This document shows, one piece after another, positions 1-11,200 of a stretch of 64,000 nt of DNA. The stretch is taken from assembly GCA_012845835.1 (NCBI GenBank), contig JABAKD010000008.1:7052775-7116774 (forward strand). Reading direction: 5' to 3'. The translations under genes and the position numbers were made by a program. Each line of letters opens with the position of its first letter. Positions within the stretch are counted from its first letter, which is position 1. The notes under the pieces were generated by a model. The model did not search any database. It was not told the origin of the DNA and saw only the letters and a list, made by a program, of their open reading frames with translations. Origin of the DNA: Undaria pinnatifida (Eukaryota > Sar > Phaeophyceae > Laminariales > Alariaceae).

Positions 1-3000
1 CGAGTACGTACGGGTTTCCTCGTACCTCAACCGTACGACGAGCTCAAAACAGAAGGAAGGTGACATGAAATGGCATGGACAATGGCCACATAGAAGCGAG
101 CACAGCGGGATAGTTCGCTGCGAATCAACCGCATTCGTTCATGCCTACAGCAGAGGCTGCCTGGAGTGTCAGCGGCCGTGCTAGAGCCAGGGCCGAAGGC
201 CGAAGAGACGGCTCTACCTGCTAGGTTTTGTCTCGAAATTATGTTCCGTGAAAGTATCATAATTTGGGAGTTATTTGGTCACGAAACGTCTTGCCGTCGG
301 TAATTTGTGTCACGAAGTTGTTGGATATCGTCGGTAAGTTGTGTCACGTTTTAGGTGAACCCACACTAAAAAATTGAATTTCCAGCTGGCATAACGAGCA
401 GAAACAAAAGCAATAAAATGCCGAGCAAAAAAACAAACGAACTAGTGAAAAAGTACAGCAAAGAAACTAACGCTCGAGAGTATGCCACCGCAAAATTCCA
501 AACATTATCACGTACCGTTTGGAAATGATGCCAATTTTGTAAGTCATTCAGGCGTTGCAGCCATTAAGATTCAACAATTTTTCCAAAATTCCTCCTCGAC
601 ACTCGCTCGTCTCGCTCGGCGCCCGTCCGCGTTCACGTCGATGTGCGGAACGGACACGGCAGGGCGAGGGGCGTTGGAGCCGCCCCCCGAAGGCGGCGCT
701 CGAACCAAGCCATATTCGACCGAGAATTCCAGTTCCGCGAATCGCATACTTAGGCCGAGACAAAAAACTCCGGACCAAACTCCATGACACCAAGGAATGA
801 TTTTATATATGTTTATAATAACCAACAGTTGACCCCTTTTCCTGGATACTGTAAGGAGGTTTTTACTGCGGTGAGGCGGGCGTTGATACTCAAATACACC
901 TGGTACATGGAGTGACAGAAAAAGGCAATCGTGTTCATAAAACGTTGGTAAAACACAGGTTTTTGTGGAGTCCTATAGGTAGCCAGCCTAAAGCAGCAGT
1001 GGCACTGCAGCGTACCCTCTGGTAGATACTTTCATTATTTCCTGGTATTTGTTTATTTCCTACGAAGTTTCTTACGGATTTCGGCGAACGGCTCCTAGAT
1101 AATTTTGCGAACCGCTCCCACACACAAGCTTACAGCGTTGTTGGCCACACACAGCAGTCACACTCGGTGTATAACTACCTTCTTCTTCGCGCTGCATACG
1201 AAACCTGCTGATGCTCGATGCTTTTACTCGCATACTTGGAAGGATATCTATACGAGTGCAGCTTGAGAGAGTGGCTGTTGGGAGCTAAAGCTGCCCACAG
1301 GGAAACCGGGAAACATCATCGTCTTTGCCTCACGTCACACCATCCAGCAGCACCGCTTGGAGGAAGGAATCGGGTGTCAAGAATCGTCAACCACCAGCGA
1401 AACAACTGCAGGTGCAATCATCCACCCAACATACAAACAAGCAACTGAAATAGATAGATGCTGACTTTCTAATACTGCTGCATGATAGCCTGTTGCCTCC
1501 GTTGAGTCTGCCCGTATCTCGTCTACGAGCACGCACAAGGCGCAGCAACGCACCACCCAGCCTGTCACGCTGCAAGCAGCACAGAGTTCACGTGTTCTGT
1601 TTATGTGTGCTACAGAGAGAAGCAGGAGCTGAAATTTTTCATGTTTTTTAGGGTCCGAAACATCACCTGTGGAATGACGAGCACCAGCCAGAGGATCCAG
1701 AGAGGGGCATGATGCCCCGCCGTACCCCCAGACGATGTAGTGCACATCCCGGCTACTATTCCCTCACCCCCTAGGCCATATATACGAGGTAGGTAGCCAC
1801 ACTACAAGCGTGAGGAGGATATTTGATGGAGTATTTTCATAGAGATTCGAAGGCGTTTTTGGCGAGGGCAAATTTTGGGTGCATCGGGCAGGATGAACCT
1901 GCTTCCTCATGTTCCGTTGCCGCCCACGGTTTGCGTTGACGACGTGCGCCACGAAATACCTTGTTAACTTCTATGGACTGCTACCGGTCGTTGACAGCTT
2001 TGCGCCCCGAGCTCTCCGGCGTGCGGCTGAAATACCGACCATTTGCGTTTCTTCTACCGGGGCAGGGAGACAGCAGCATCGTGGCCTGAGAACCAACAGA
2101 ACCAGCATCAACAGCACTAAGAAAGTGATTTTCTGTGCTACCATGGACGCTGCTGGAGGAGAAGGAGGAGCAGGAGGATATGGCAAGGTATGCAAGAGCA
2201 GGGGGGATGGTGAGGTGCTGTTGTTGTGAAACGGGGCATGTCGGGGGGGGTTGTTTGTCGCAGGAGCAACCTACCATTGTTTTTGCTACTGAACTGTTCG
2301 GCTCTGAGATGTCCCATGTATGGGGGGGAGGGCGGGGGGGGGACGAGGGGCGGGGGGGGTGGCGGAAGGGGGAAGGGGGGGAGGGGGGACGTCATGCCCA
2401 AGAGACTGAAGTCTGGGTCTGGCCATCATCGTCTTGAAATTTGTGGGCCTTCCAATGCCCGTCACAAGATAGCGTAAGACCTCCCTGACTTCTTCGCCTC
2501 GCGCGTTCTCTCCCCACCGCACGCACTTGATACTCTCTACAAGGTTCCCCTCCGGGAAGTACCTAGGGGAGAGGCGCAAGGACACATGATTACATTACCA
2601 CTACCGGACGCAATAACCATTCGTTTGTACACACAAAAAAAACGTGCCCGGAAAAACAATGAATTCGCATTTTACCCGCAGTACTTCTTGGGTGTACTCA
2701 ATAGCAGTACTTGTAGCACTTTTTGGGTACCCGAGATAGACGTGCCCACGACCGATCTGTTGTTGAGAGAATACACACAGCACCACTTGATAGACGTATT
2801 TAAGCCTCGAGGTTAGGTCTTAAGTACTTCCAACTGGAAGAGCTAGGCCGTTCGATATTTCGACCTAACGCATAAAAAAAACACCACATGTCTAAAACTC
2901 GAAATAGTGGTCTCTTTCAGTACGCATAAAAAGAAAAGCCGAGGAAAGATCAAACTACTTGAAAATAGACTACGATATTTCTGCACTACTCCAGACGCAG

Positions 3001-3879
3001 ATGGCAAGACGAGGATTTATGTCATGAGTCAGCACATGAGTGGGTGGAAACTTCGAGAAAGACTTTCCCCTGCCCATGCTGTGCGAGCTTGAACAAACGG
3101 CCAAAACAAATAACTGGTGCCTGGCAAAAACATTGAGTGCTTCGTACTCCATACTCGCTTCATATGTAGGATACCTCGCAGGCGTCTGCCGCCTTCGGTG
3201 TGCCTCAGTGTGGCAGTCAGTACAGCAGCACAGCAGGACTGGCCCTCAACCCGGTTCAATTTCCACCCTCGAAATGTAGGCATCCGCGGGAAAGAAGCAA
3301 CAGGGTTGTAAACTGCAGCAGCAGCTCCGGCCATGCGCTACGTCGGGCACGAAAACCAAACAAAAAAAATGTGTCATCGAAAAATTACAGCCTCTCAGGA
3401 CGAGAGAGCAGGAGCGCGCGACGAACTATGTCAGAGTCCCACTTCTCTGACCGCAGAGAACGCCAGGGTAGGAGGAGTCTCGCGGGCGTTTTCCACCGGC
3501 TCGTTGTGCTGTAGTTGGGTTGGCTGTTGGGGTGCTGGTTGTCTATGTGTTGTGCTGTGTTGTTTTGTTTTGTGGTGTGTTGTGTTGTGTGTGCGCTCGA
3601 TCCTCGTGAATGAACAAGGACTCCTTTTCAAGTAATAGTACGTAGAGGCATGCCGCTCCACGAGAGTGGGTCGCCTCTGACCACCGCCAACGTTTCTGAT
3701 GGTGTTGTACACGCAGGTTGATTAACCCGGTTGGGGATACACCAAGCGGCTTGCTAGGTTGAGCGTTGCAATTACTGCGTGGGTGTTGTGCTGTGCTGCT
3801 GCTGCAGAGTGTCTGATGTTTCCTCGAGCTTTTGTCGTCTGAAATGCTGTTTGCTGGAAAATACTCGGAAAATTGCTTC
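1..3879. other. Left intergenic region, no gene recognised
   Basis: All open frames here are short (at most about 120 codons), overlap each other on both strands and show no domain or motif I recognise. The visible structure is low complexity: a G-rich block at 2316-2395 and a GT-rich block at about 3540-3600. No RNA gene was recognised. Confidence 0.5.
2316..2395. repeat. G-rich low-complexity tract
   Basis: The + strand is almost pure G with scattered A, C and T, including several runs of 5-8 G. The long glycine or proline open frames over it are composition artefacts. It could form G-quadruplexes. Confidence 0.7.
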
Positions 3880-3919
3880 AAATATGCACTTGGGCCAAAA
3901 TGTGCTCAAGTGCATATTT
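3880..3919. repeat. Perfect 13 bp inverted repeat (hairpin)
   Basis: AAATATGCACTTG at 3880-3892 is repeated exactly inverted as CAAGTGCATATTT at 3907-3919, with a 14 nt loop. A smaller AGGTC/GACCT hairpin follows at about 3960-3979. No flanking gene gives it a role; it could be the core of a small palindromic mobile element. Confidence 0.7.
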
Positions 3920-4107
3920 TGGGAAAATCCACATCTCACCGTGGTCTGCCGTGGTCGTTAGGTCGATAAAATAGACCTATTTTTTAGACATTTAAAACAC
4001 GATAGGGCTTAATTTGGTTTAGAGCCAAAAATATAGGCATATCGTCAGGCTTAAATACGTCTGATAACGCACAAAACTTTCACCTGGTACACCGTATGAT
4101 ATTATAA

Positions 4108-4165
4108 TAATTAAAATACACTCCAGCTGTGAGATCGAATATTTTGTCGAAACTCATCATATGTA
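4108..4165 (+). repeat. R1 family fragment
   Basis: It carries the R1 core: an AT-rich lead, then ACACTCCAGCTGTGAGATCG, then TTGTCGAAACTCATC. The same string occurs at 46105, 57484 and 58440. Only the first 60 bp or so of the family is present. Confidence 0.7.
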
Positions 4166-4639
4166 TAACTTCGAGAAGAGCGTCACACTTCGACCTCCAG
4201 GTTAGGGACCGCCAGGAAGCGAGAAGGGGCACGTGTGGCGGGGGATGCGGCTTACTGCTGCAGCACACTACGTAAATAGCGCCTATTGAGAACGAGGGAG
4301 CAAGAGGATAATACGTGACAGGCTACGGCAAAGGCAACTCGCCGCCGTAAGGATAGGATACGGCACGCGCACATGGTCCTACCACGGTATGAGCGTTTCG
4401 CTCTCCGCATGCTGTCTGCTGCTGTCTGTCATCTGCGATCTTCGCTAAAAAAACAGAAAAAATACTCGTTAATAAACTGCCTCTGTGGACGTAAATGTAC
4501 AAGAATGGGTTGGTTGGTATCTAAATTGTTACCCGGTACTATTTTTAAAGGTTCCTATGTACAGCAGAAACGTGTGGTATGGTGGGATGACGAATAATAG
4601 GCTCCGACACAAGCAACTCGCCGCAGCATAGCGAGGACA

Positions 4640-4805
4640 CGCCACGCGCACATAAATAGTGTTGCCTACCGCGGCTTCTGTGCGGCAGGGTTGTAGCGTT
4701 GTGCTCTCCGCATGTTGTCTGCTCTCTGTAATCTGCTATCTTACATAAATTGTGTTGCCTACCGCTGCTGCAGTGCGGCAGAGCTGTAGCGTTGTGCTCT
4801 CTTGG
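4640..4805 (+). repeat. Tandem pair of about 60 bp units
   Basis: Two diverged copies (about 4646-4710 and 4744-4805) share GTGTTGCCTACCGC and GTAGCGTTGTGCTCTC. A third, more distant relative lies near 4325-4440, so this ground has been duplicated repeatedly. Confidence 0.6.
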
Positions 4806-4824
4806 TATGGTACGATATCATATA

Positions 4825-5460
4825 CGAAGTACACCAACCTGGACATAAATATAAGGCCCATTTGAGTACTGATATGGTATTCAAACGATCCTTACACTTT
4901 ACGCCGGCATGTCACTTGACACTTGACAGGAGCAGCAGTAGCAGCAGCAGCGAGAGGTAGCGGCGTATAGGCGGGTAGAGCATCGCAGGCTCCGATCAAA
5001 GCAATCAATCAAGTACAACAACAGCAGCCACACGCGCAGAGAGTTGCAGGCTGCTGCTGCTAGGGGGCTGTACTGCTGCTAGGGGGCTGTGCTGCTGCTG
5101 GGCGGCAGGATCGTAGCGTGGTGCTCTGCGCCAAAATGGGGAAATGTACGTGTACGAAGCACACCAACCTGAACATAAATATAAGGACCGTTTGAGTACT
5201 ACTATGATATTCAAACGATCCTTACAATTTTCGCCGGCAAGTCACTTCATTCCAGACAGAATCAGCAGTAGCAGCAGCAGCGACAAGTAGAGGCGTAAGG
5301 CGGGTAGCGCAGGCTCCGATCAAAGCAGCTACTACAACAGCACCCACACGCGCAGAGAACTGCAGGCTGCTGCCGCTAGGGGGCGGGACTGCTGCTGGGC
5401 GGCAGGATCGAAGCGCGGTGCTTTGTGCAAAAATAGGGAAATGCGCCTATACGTGTACCC
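4825..5460 (+). repeat. Direct tandem duplication, unit about 320-330 bp
   Basis: Copy 1 (about 4825-5152) and copy 2 (about 5153-5460) run in parallel. Each has ACACCAACCT..ACATAAATATAAGG, ATTCAAACGATCCTTACA, a CAGCAG-rich stretch, GGCTCCGATCAAAGCA, and a GCTGCTAGGGGGC block ending in GGCGGCAGGATCG. Copies differ by substitutions and short indels. No coding potential was recognised. Confidence 0.8.
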
Positions 5461-5469
5461 TCTACAAGC

Positions 5470-5500
5470 AGAAAAACCCGGTTAGCAGAAAAACCCGGTT
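5470..5500 (+). repeat. Short tandem repeat, 17 bp unit x2
   Basis: AGCAGAAAAACCCGGTT occurs twice in a row. It is isolated and no function is suggested. Confidence 0.7.
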
Positions 5501-5825
5501 TGCATCCCAATCTTACGTGCGTACACGGGGATAGGGGATGCAGAAACCCTATCCCCGAGGATGTTGCGGAAACCCGGGGATTTGCCTCAAGTGTACCCAA
5601 GGCCAAAAGAGTTTAAAAGGCTTACCACGCGCGACACACTGCACGGCTCGCGCCCAAACCTCCGCCAACGGAACCCCGACGGTCGAATTGTGCCCACCCC
5701 ATCCGACGTTTCGGACAAAAGTGCGAGCACGAAAAGATTTTCCCGAAGGATTTTTTTTTTTTGACAATTATACATATACATATGAGCCCAATGCCGTCTT
5801 TAGTCAGTTCCTAGGGTCTGCTAGT

Positions 5826-5995
5826 ATGACATTTTTTTCTTTTTTCCTTTCCTTGCTTCCTCTTCTTGTCTTGTCCTTTCTTGCTTTTCTTGTCTTTTCT
5901 TTGCGTTCCTTTCCTTTTTCGTTTTTTCGCTTTCTTGTCTTTTCTTTCCTTTCCTTTATCTTTTTTTCTTTTCTTTGTTTCTTTTTTCCAATTGA
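5826..5995 (+). repeat. Polypyrimidine tract (about 170 bp)
   Basis: Nearly uninterrupted C/T on the + strand, with irregular TTTTCTTTCC and CTTGTCTT units. The apparent 202-codon open frame across it is a run of Phe/Leu/Ser with no domain. It could form triplex DNA; no gene context supports a role. Confidence 0.7.
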
Positions 5996-6182
5996 CTTGC
6001 GTCTGTCGTACGTATGCGTAGTGACAGGTACTACGTGCAATATATTCGTGGTAGTCTTTCTTGGGTGGCAAGCGGCATGGTCGGTTTTTCCAGGCGCGAG
6101 TACTGAGATGTATGCACCAGTATGGACCTGGCACATCGTAGGCTGACTCCCGATTTCACTTTTATATGTTTCTGGTGGAGGC

Positions 6183-6300
6183 ATGAATTGCGTCAGCTGT
6201 GATATATGCGTGTACCACCTTTGGTTTGTGTTTTTCCCTGGGGTATTCCTCAGCTCCAGAGTGACTGGAGCCTGTCCTGTGACCACGGACTTGCAACCAT
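6183..6300 (+). repeat. R2 repeat copy with hairpin
   Basis: It contains CTCCAGAGTGACTGGAG, a 6 bp stem with a 5 nt loop, followed by CCTGTCCTGTGACCACGGAC. The preceding bases (GTACCACC..TTTCCCTGGGGTATT) match the same flank, inverted, at 52680-52740 and in part at 44440-44460. This is therefore a dispersed element longer than the hairpin alone. Confidence 0.75.
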
Positions 6301-7604
6301 GTTGCGGGCATTTCTTACAGCAGTATGCAGCTCTCCTTACGTTCCAAACTCGGACGTATCCCCCACCCCTAGTAACCTGGACTGCTCCTGTTACGACGAG
6401 TGTGTTTTTCTTTCTTCCTTTTTTCTTTTATCTCACCGTTTGCCCTACAGCTTCTGGACAAGCCGTGGTCACAGGTGTCGTCTTGTTTTCCCCCCGTATG
6501 TATGCGTGCCTTCAATTTTATCGCCCAGCGGGTTCAGCGTTGCCAACGCTCGTCGATCTTCATTAACTTCTTTTGGGGCTAACTCTCGCTCTCGCGCTTT
6601 CCGTGAAAAGTGACCGAAGCTGTCGTCGTCATTTCGTTCGAAAACGTTTCACACCTACAGTAGCGCAGATCACGAACTTGATAATCTAGATCTAGTTCAT
6701 CTAGATCATCTACAGTAGTAGACCCTGCACCTGCCGTTAAGAGATGTTGTGCGTGATCTATCGTATGAATATAGTAGTGCGGATCCAACCCTGGAAACAG
6801 TTTGCCAGACCATGCAGATCGTACGGATGCCACCCGGTAACATGGCCTAGACCGTACTGATCTGTCCTTGAAATATCTAGTTCATCAAGCGGAGATCGGT
6901 GATCTGCCCGACGTGTGAAGCGTTTCCGAAGGAGTTACGCTTTTCGGACCTTATGTATAGCGCCGTCTTGTCAACCCGTCTAGAAGAAGCAACCAGCTAG
7001 ACAAGTACCCGTATTGTCAACCATCTAGACGGAGCAATCAGCTATACATGGACGGGGGGCTACGATTTACGAGAGGAGTTGTGTCAAGTCAATTTTTGTT
7101 TTTGCTCATCCCTTGTATGATGTTCGCATTTTTCCTTTCTCCTCCTCCCTCCCTAGATGTAACTCAGATCCCGGGGTCACTACGCAGACTCTTCTCCCCC
7201 TTTCCTACTACGGTACGAACGTGCCTTCGTTTGTACCGCGAGAAGACTTCATCAGCCTTTTCTTCCTTCGTCGACTCGCATCGAATTACTATGCAAGTAG
7301 ACGTTTTGTCAACCGTCAACTACACAAGTGCAGGTGGGCTACGATTTAGGAGAGGAGTGTGTCAAGACAAGTAGACTCTCTTGAACCGTTACTTTAAATC
7401 GGAATGGTTATTTGGTGCCTTTGCTGTTTGGTATGCCAGTGTCAAACCATTTGACCTCTCGTTACGATTGACGTTTCGACCTCTGTTAAACCGTGCCCCC
7501 CCTCCCCCCCCCTCATCATGCTGCACTCTGCTCGTTGAATCCATCTCCCTACGTTGCACTTTGGGCAGTTTCCCTACTCCGGAAGCTCAGGCTGATTGAC
7601 CCGT
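6301..7604. other. Intergenic, no gene recognised; one direct repeat
   Basis: Short open frames only. A roughly 45 bp sequence with GGGCTACGATTTA and GAGAGGAG..GTGTCAAG occurs at 7048-7095 and again at 7331-7378. CTAGATC-rich sequence lies at 6685-6715. Nothing else could be supported. Confidence 0.5.
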
Positions 7605-7685
7605 TTACCACTGGAAACCCCTTCCTATACTAATCCCAAGTAATTTATCCCCAAAAACGACTTTTCAATTTTAAAGGGGTTATGG
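7605..7685 (-). repeat. R4 MITE-like repeat, diverged
   Basis: ACTGGAAACCCCTTCCTATAC..AAGTAATTTATCCCC and a closing TTTAAAGGGGTTA match the R4 pattern seen better at 50575-50670 and 38205-38300. Part of one end is lost. Confidence 0.6.
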
Positions 7686-7904
7686 CGTTCGTCATGTACC
7701 AACTTTGGTTCTGTAGAATTTGGGTAAGAAAACATGTAGTATTAGTGTCGAAACCGTCGAACGTCACAATGCAAGGCCAATCTATCCCACGAAAAATCAT
7801 CCGAAAAAAAAAGTTTAATAAATATATTATGTATATACTCGTGTATATGTGCTTGTTTTTTAACAGAACAATATGACCCCTCCCATTATGAAAAAACTCA
7901 CCCA

Positions 7905-7995
7905 CATAGTATATTACAAGTACCATCAACGCAGCTTGTAAAGATGAGTATTGACCCGAAATTCGTCGAACTCACGGCTGACGTCCTTGAAACAT
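7905..7995 (-). repeat. R1-related repeat (GACGTCAGCCGTGAG subtype)
   Basis: Read on the - strand it carries AAGGACGTCAGCCGTGAGTT, CGACGAATTTC, CAATACTCATCTTTACAAGC and a closing TATGTGGGTGAG. It is close to identical to 52755-52865 and similar to 56950-57065. This subtype shares the ACTCATCTTT.CAAGCTG core with R1. Confidence 0.75.
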
Positions 7996-8228
7996 TTTTA
8001 TAAAATATGTTTTCCCACAGATTTTCATTTCATAGCCTTGGTTTTTCGTGCGTTGGTTGGACTCGGGTTATGATACGACGCTCGTCGGTTTCAATGCTAT
8101 TTTTTTGCATTTTTGCCAATCCAAAAGAGGTTGAAAATCGCTGAAAACCCAATTGTTTCGTGTTGCCGATAGGTTAGCCGTCAGCTATTGTCGGCATCTG
8201 CTCCCGCCTAAAAGTCCCAAAGGGGTGG

Positions 8229-11200
8229 ATGTCGTGTTTCTGTATCCGCATCTGCACTCTTATTTCAACACCTGTGCGCACCATACAGGAGGTCTGTGGC
8301 ACGAGCAGCGACGGCGCGCAACAGCGGCCGCCAGCTGCAGCAAGCGGCGGCGCTGAAAGAATGCCGCGGCGTCTCGGCGCCGAGGTTGACGCAGCTGTCG
8401 ACAAATTCAACTGGCCTCCGCTCCTGGCCCGAGAGTGGACACCCTCAGCGTTCCCCGCCCATGAAGGAGGCGTTGACGCGCCCAATGCTGGCGCTATTGG
8501 AGGAGGCGGAGGAGGGGAGGGGGCAGGGGGGGGCGGCAAGAGGTTGAAGGTGTTGACGTGGAACGTGCTCTGCGATGGTTTGAGCGGATCGCACCCCGAG
8601 AGGGGAGGGTTCTTGATGGCACCGGAGGGAAGCCTTGACTGGGAAAAACGGCGGTGAGAAGGAGGGGGCACTCAATGTCATGCATGGCCGGAGTCTTCAG
8701 ACCATAGACCCTTGCATCCCTACCATGCCGTGACGGGGGGGGGGGGGGGGGGGGGGGGGCAGGGAGGGGTAGAGGGGGGTGGGGGGGAGTTGCTCATTTA
8801 TATCTTGCCGTAGTCATCTGACCATTGACCACGCAACCCTTTCGAGGCGGAGCACCAATCCTGCTCCTAACAGAGACGCCTCCAGCATTTGGGCACTCAA
8901 AACGTATGGTCAATGTCACTTAGACAAAAAAACTTGTATCTCATCTCCTTCCTCTTTGGCCGTCTTTGGCCACCATCTATCTCCTAGGATATCGATCGGC
9001 TTCTCGCTGCTATGTGATGTACCAAATTTCTCCATGTCACGTTCGTGTATTTTCCTCATCTCTCAACACATTCCGTTCATCCTTAAGCAGTTCACATTCT
9101 CCTACCATGTGGGTTGTACTCTCGTCTGCTTTGTTACATGGGAGGCTCTGTGCGCCTTCTTTCTCCTCCACCCCACCACTATGTCTCTTGTTTCTGGCAG
9201 GTTCAGATCCCCTACGGGAAAACGCAGTTTCAGAATTTTCGCGTAGTCGATCGGGCCGTGCGAATACGTTTTCGTTCCTATAGTATCTTCTTTTGACATT
9301 GTTTTCCCCTTATTTCTTAACGCTAGCCTTCCCCTTGCTTCTATCCTTCCTTTTACTTCTGTCTTGTGTTCCCCGACCTTGTCTATGGACAGTAGTATAC
9401 ATTTTTGGTTTCCTCCTAGCTTCCTTACTTTTTCGACTACGCTATCCCACCTTATTCAAGCTCACCCTTTTGTTACTTTGTTCCGTACAGCCCTGTCAAC
9501 TATTTCTGGCAAACTGGCGTGTTCCTTGCGTTGTTTTTGCCGTTTAAACTTTTTCACGTCTCTCATTTGTTTCAAGTGGCCACGTTTTGCTCTTAAGCAT
9601 TGAATTGCTCGTCGTATTTGAGCATCCTCGCGCGTTTTGGGGTGCTGTCGTCTGTACTGCTGTTTACAGCTGTTTTGCGATCTTTGTGTTCCTTTCCCAT
9701 GTTTCTCCTGTATGTTCTAGCATTGGCAAAATCACACTGATCAGAATACATCGTTTAATCGTGTGCTTTACCCTTTCCTAATATTTTTTTGCTATGTGGG
9801 CATCCCAAGAGGGGGGAGGGGGGGGAGAGTGCGAGAGAGAAGAGAGAGACAACTATACGTATATATATATGGGAAGAGAGAGGCAGAGAGTGCCAGAAAG
9901 TGGTAGATGAGAGCGAGGGAGAGAGATGAGACAGAGTGTGAGAAAATAGATAAAAGAGAAAAAGCTACGCATGAGTTCGAGCACAAGCTGTAGATGAAAC
10001 TGCAACAACTAAAACAGCACTCCTCTCGCGACATGATGAACCGCATTGCCTTTTTCTGCAAGATGGAAGCTTCTGGAGGAGATACTGAGGTGGGACTGCG
10101 ACGTCCTGGTGCTCCAAGAGGTCGACCACCACCACGACTGGTTTTCCCCCATGCTAGCCAAGGAGGGCTTTAGGTCCCTCTTCGTCAAGAAGCCCATCGC
10201 ACCTGGCATGACCTTCAGCCCCTCCCTGGAGGATGGTTGTTCCCTGTTTTACAGGGCCACCGTACCCGGCGGGGGCGGGGGCAGGGTGCCCGGCGCGTTG
10301 GAAGGACGGGAGGCTGAGGAAGGAAACCCGGTGTCGGAGAAAACGACGCTCGATTTGCTGGACGCTCACTCATTCACCTACGCCATCAGCGAGAAGGAGC
10401 ATGAGGAAGAGGAGAAGGTGGTGGAGGGTGAGGGGGAGGTAGGTGGCGGCGGGGAGGTGCCGGCTGAAAGCGATGAAAGCAAGAACAAGAAGGCCAAGAG
10501 CAACGACGGCGAAACCGCTGCAGGCGGTCCAAGAGCCTCACAGAACCAAGTCGCGATGGTCTCGCTCTTGAGCGTGAACGCTGGGCGTGGCGGTGGCGGT
10601 AGCGGTAGTGGACGCGGTGGGGATGAGGAGGAGGAGGAATCGCTGGTGGTTGTGGCGACTACGCATTTGAAGGCGTCCAAAAACCAGCGTGGAGAAGTGA
10701 TGCGGGCGAGACAGGTGGGTGGGCTGTCTGTTACTAGTTTACGTGGTGTGGGACTGTAGTAGTCCGTGGGGGGGAATTAGACCTGAGGGACGGTAGTGAC
10801 AATGAGGCGGTGCCATCTAAGGGGGTGAAGAAGACTACGGTACGGCCCCCCCCGTTTTTTTTACCGATTTGGTAGGCCACTCGCGGGAATGGCTCTGCAC
10901 CTTGCTCGAAACTGAACTTGAAAAATGCTCTGTTGGTGCAGCATAAATAAACTATTGTATAGCTTTGTGTGTCGTGACCCCCCGAAAAGCCCAAAAGCTT
11001 TGCTACCGCTAAGAAATAGGGTAACCACTTGCTCGAGTGACTCTTACCAGGAGAAAGAGGAGCCCCTGAGATTGGCTTTCCTACCGTTGCGGACGTCCGC
11101 CTCGCAAGTGGTTCTTAGCAGGATGCAGCTCACTCTTCATGCGACTCGCCGAACACCTCGCGGCGCTTCTCGCGCTTAGTGCACGCGATGTCTGCCTGGT

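Noticed and set aside
5538-6146. 202-codon + strand open frame
   Set aside because: It is a translation of the pyrimidine tract (Phe/Leu/Ser runs) with no domain or start context.
8174-8671. 165-codon - strand frame over NOCT exon 1
   Set aside because: Shadow of the real exon, which carries the EEP motif on the + strand.
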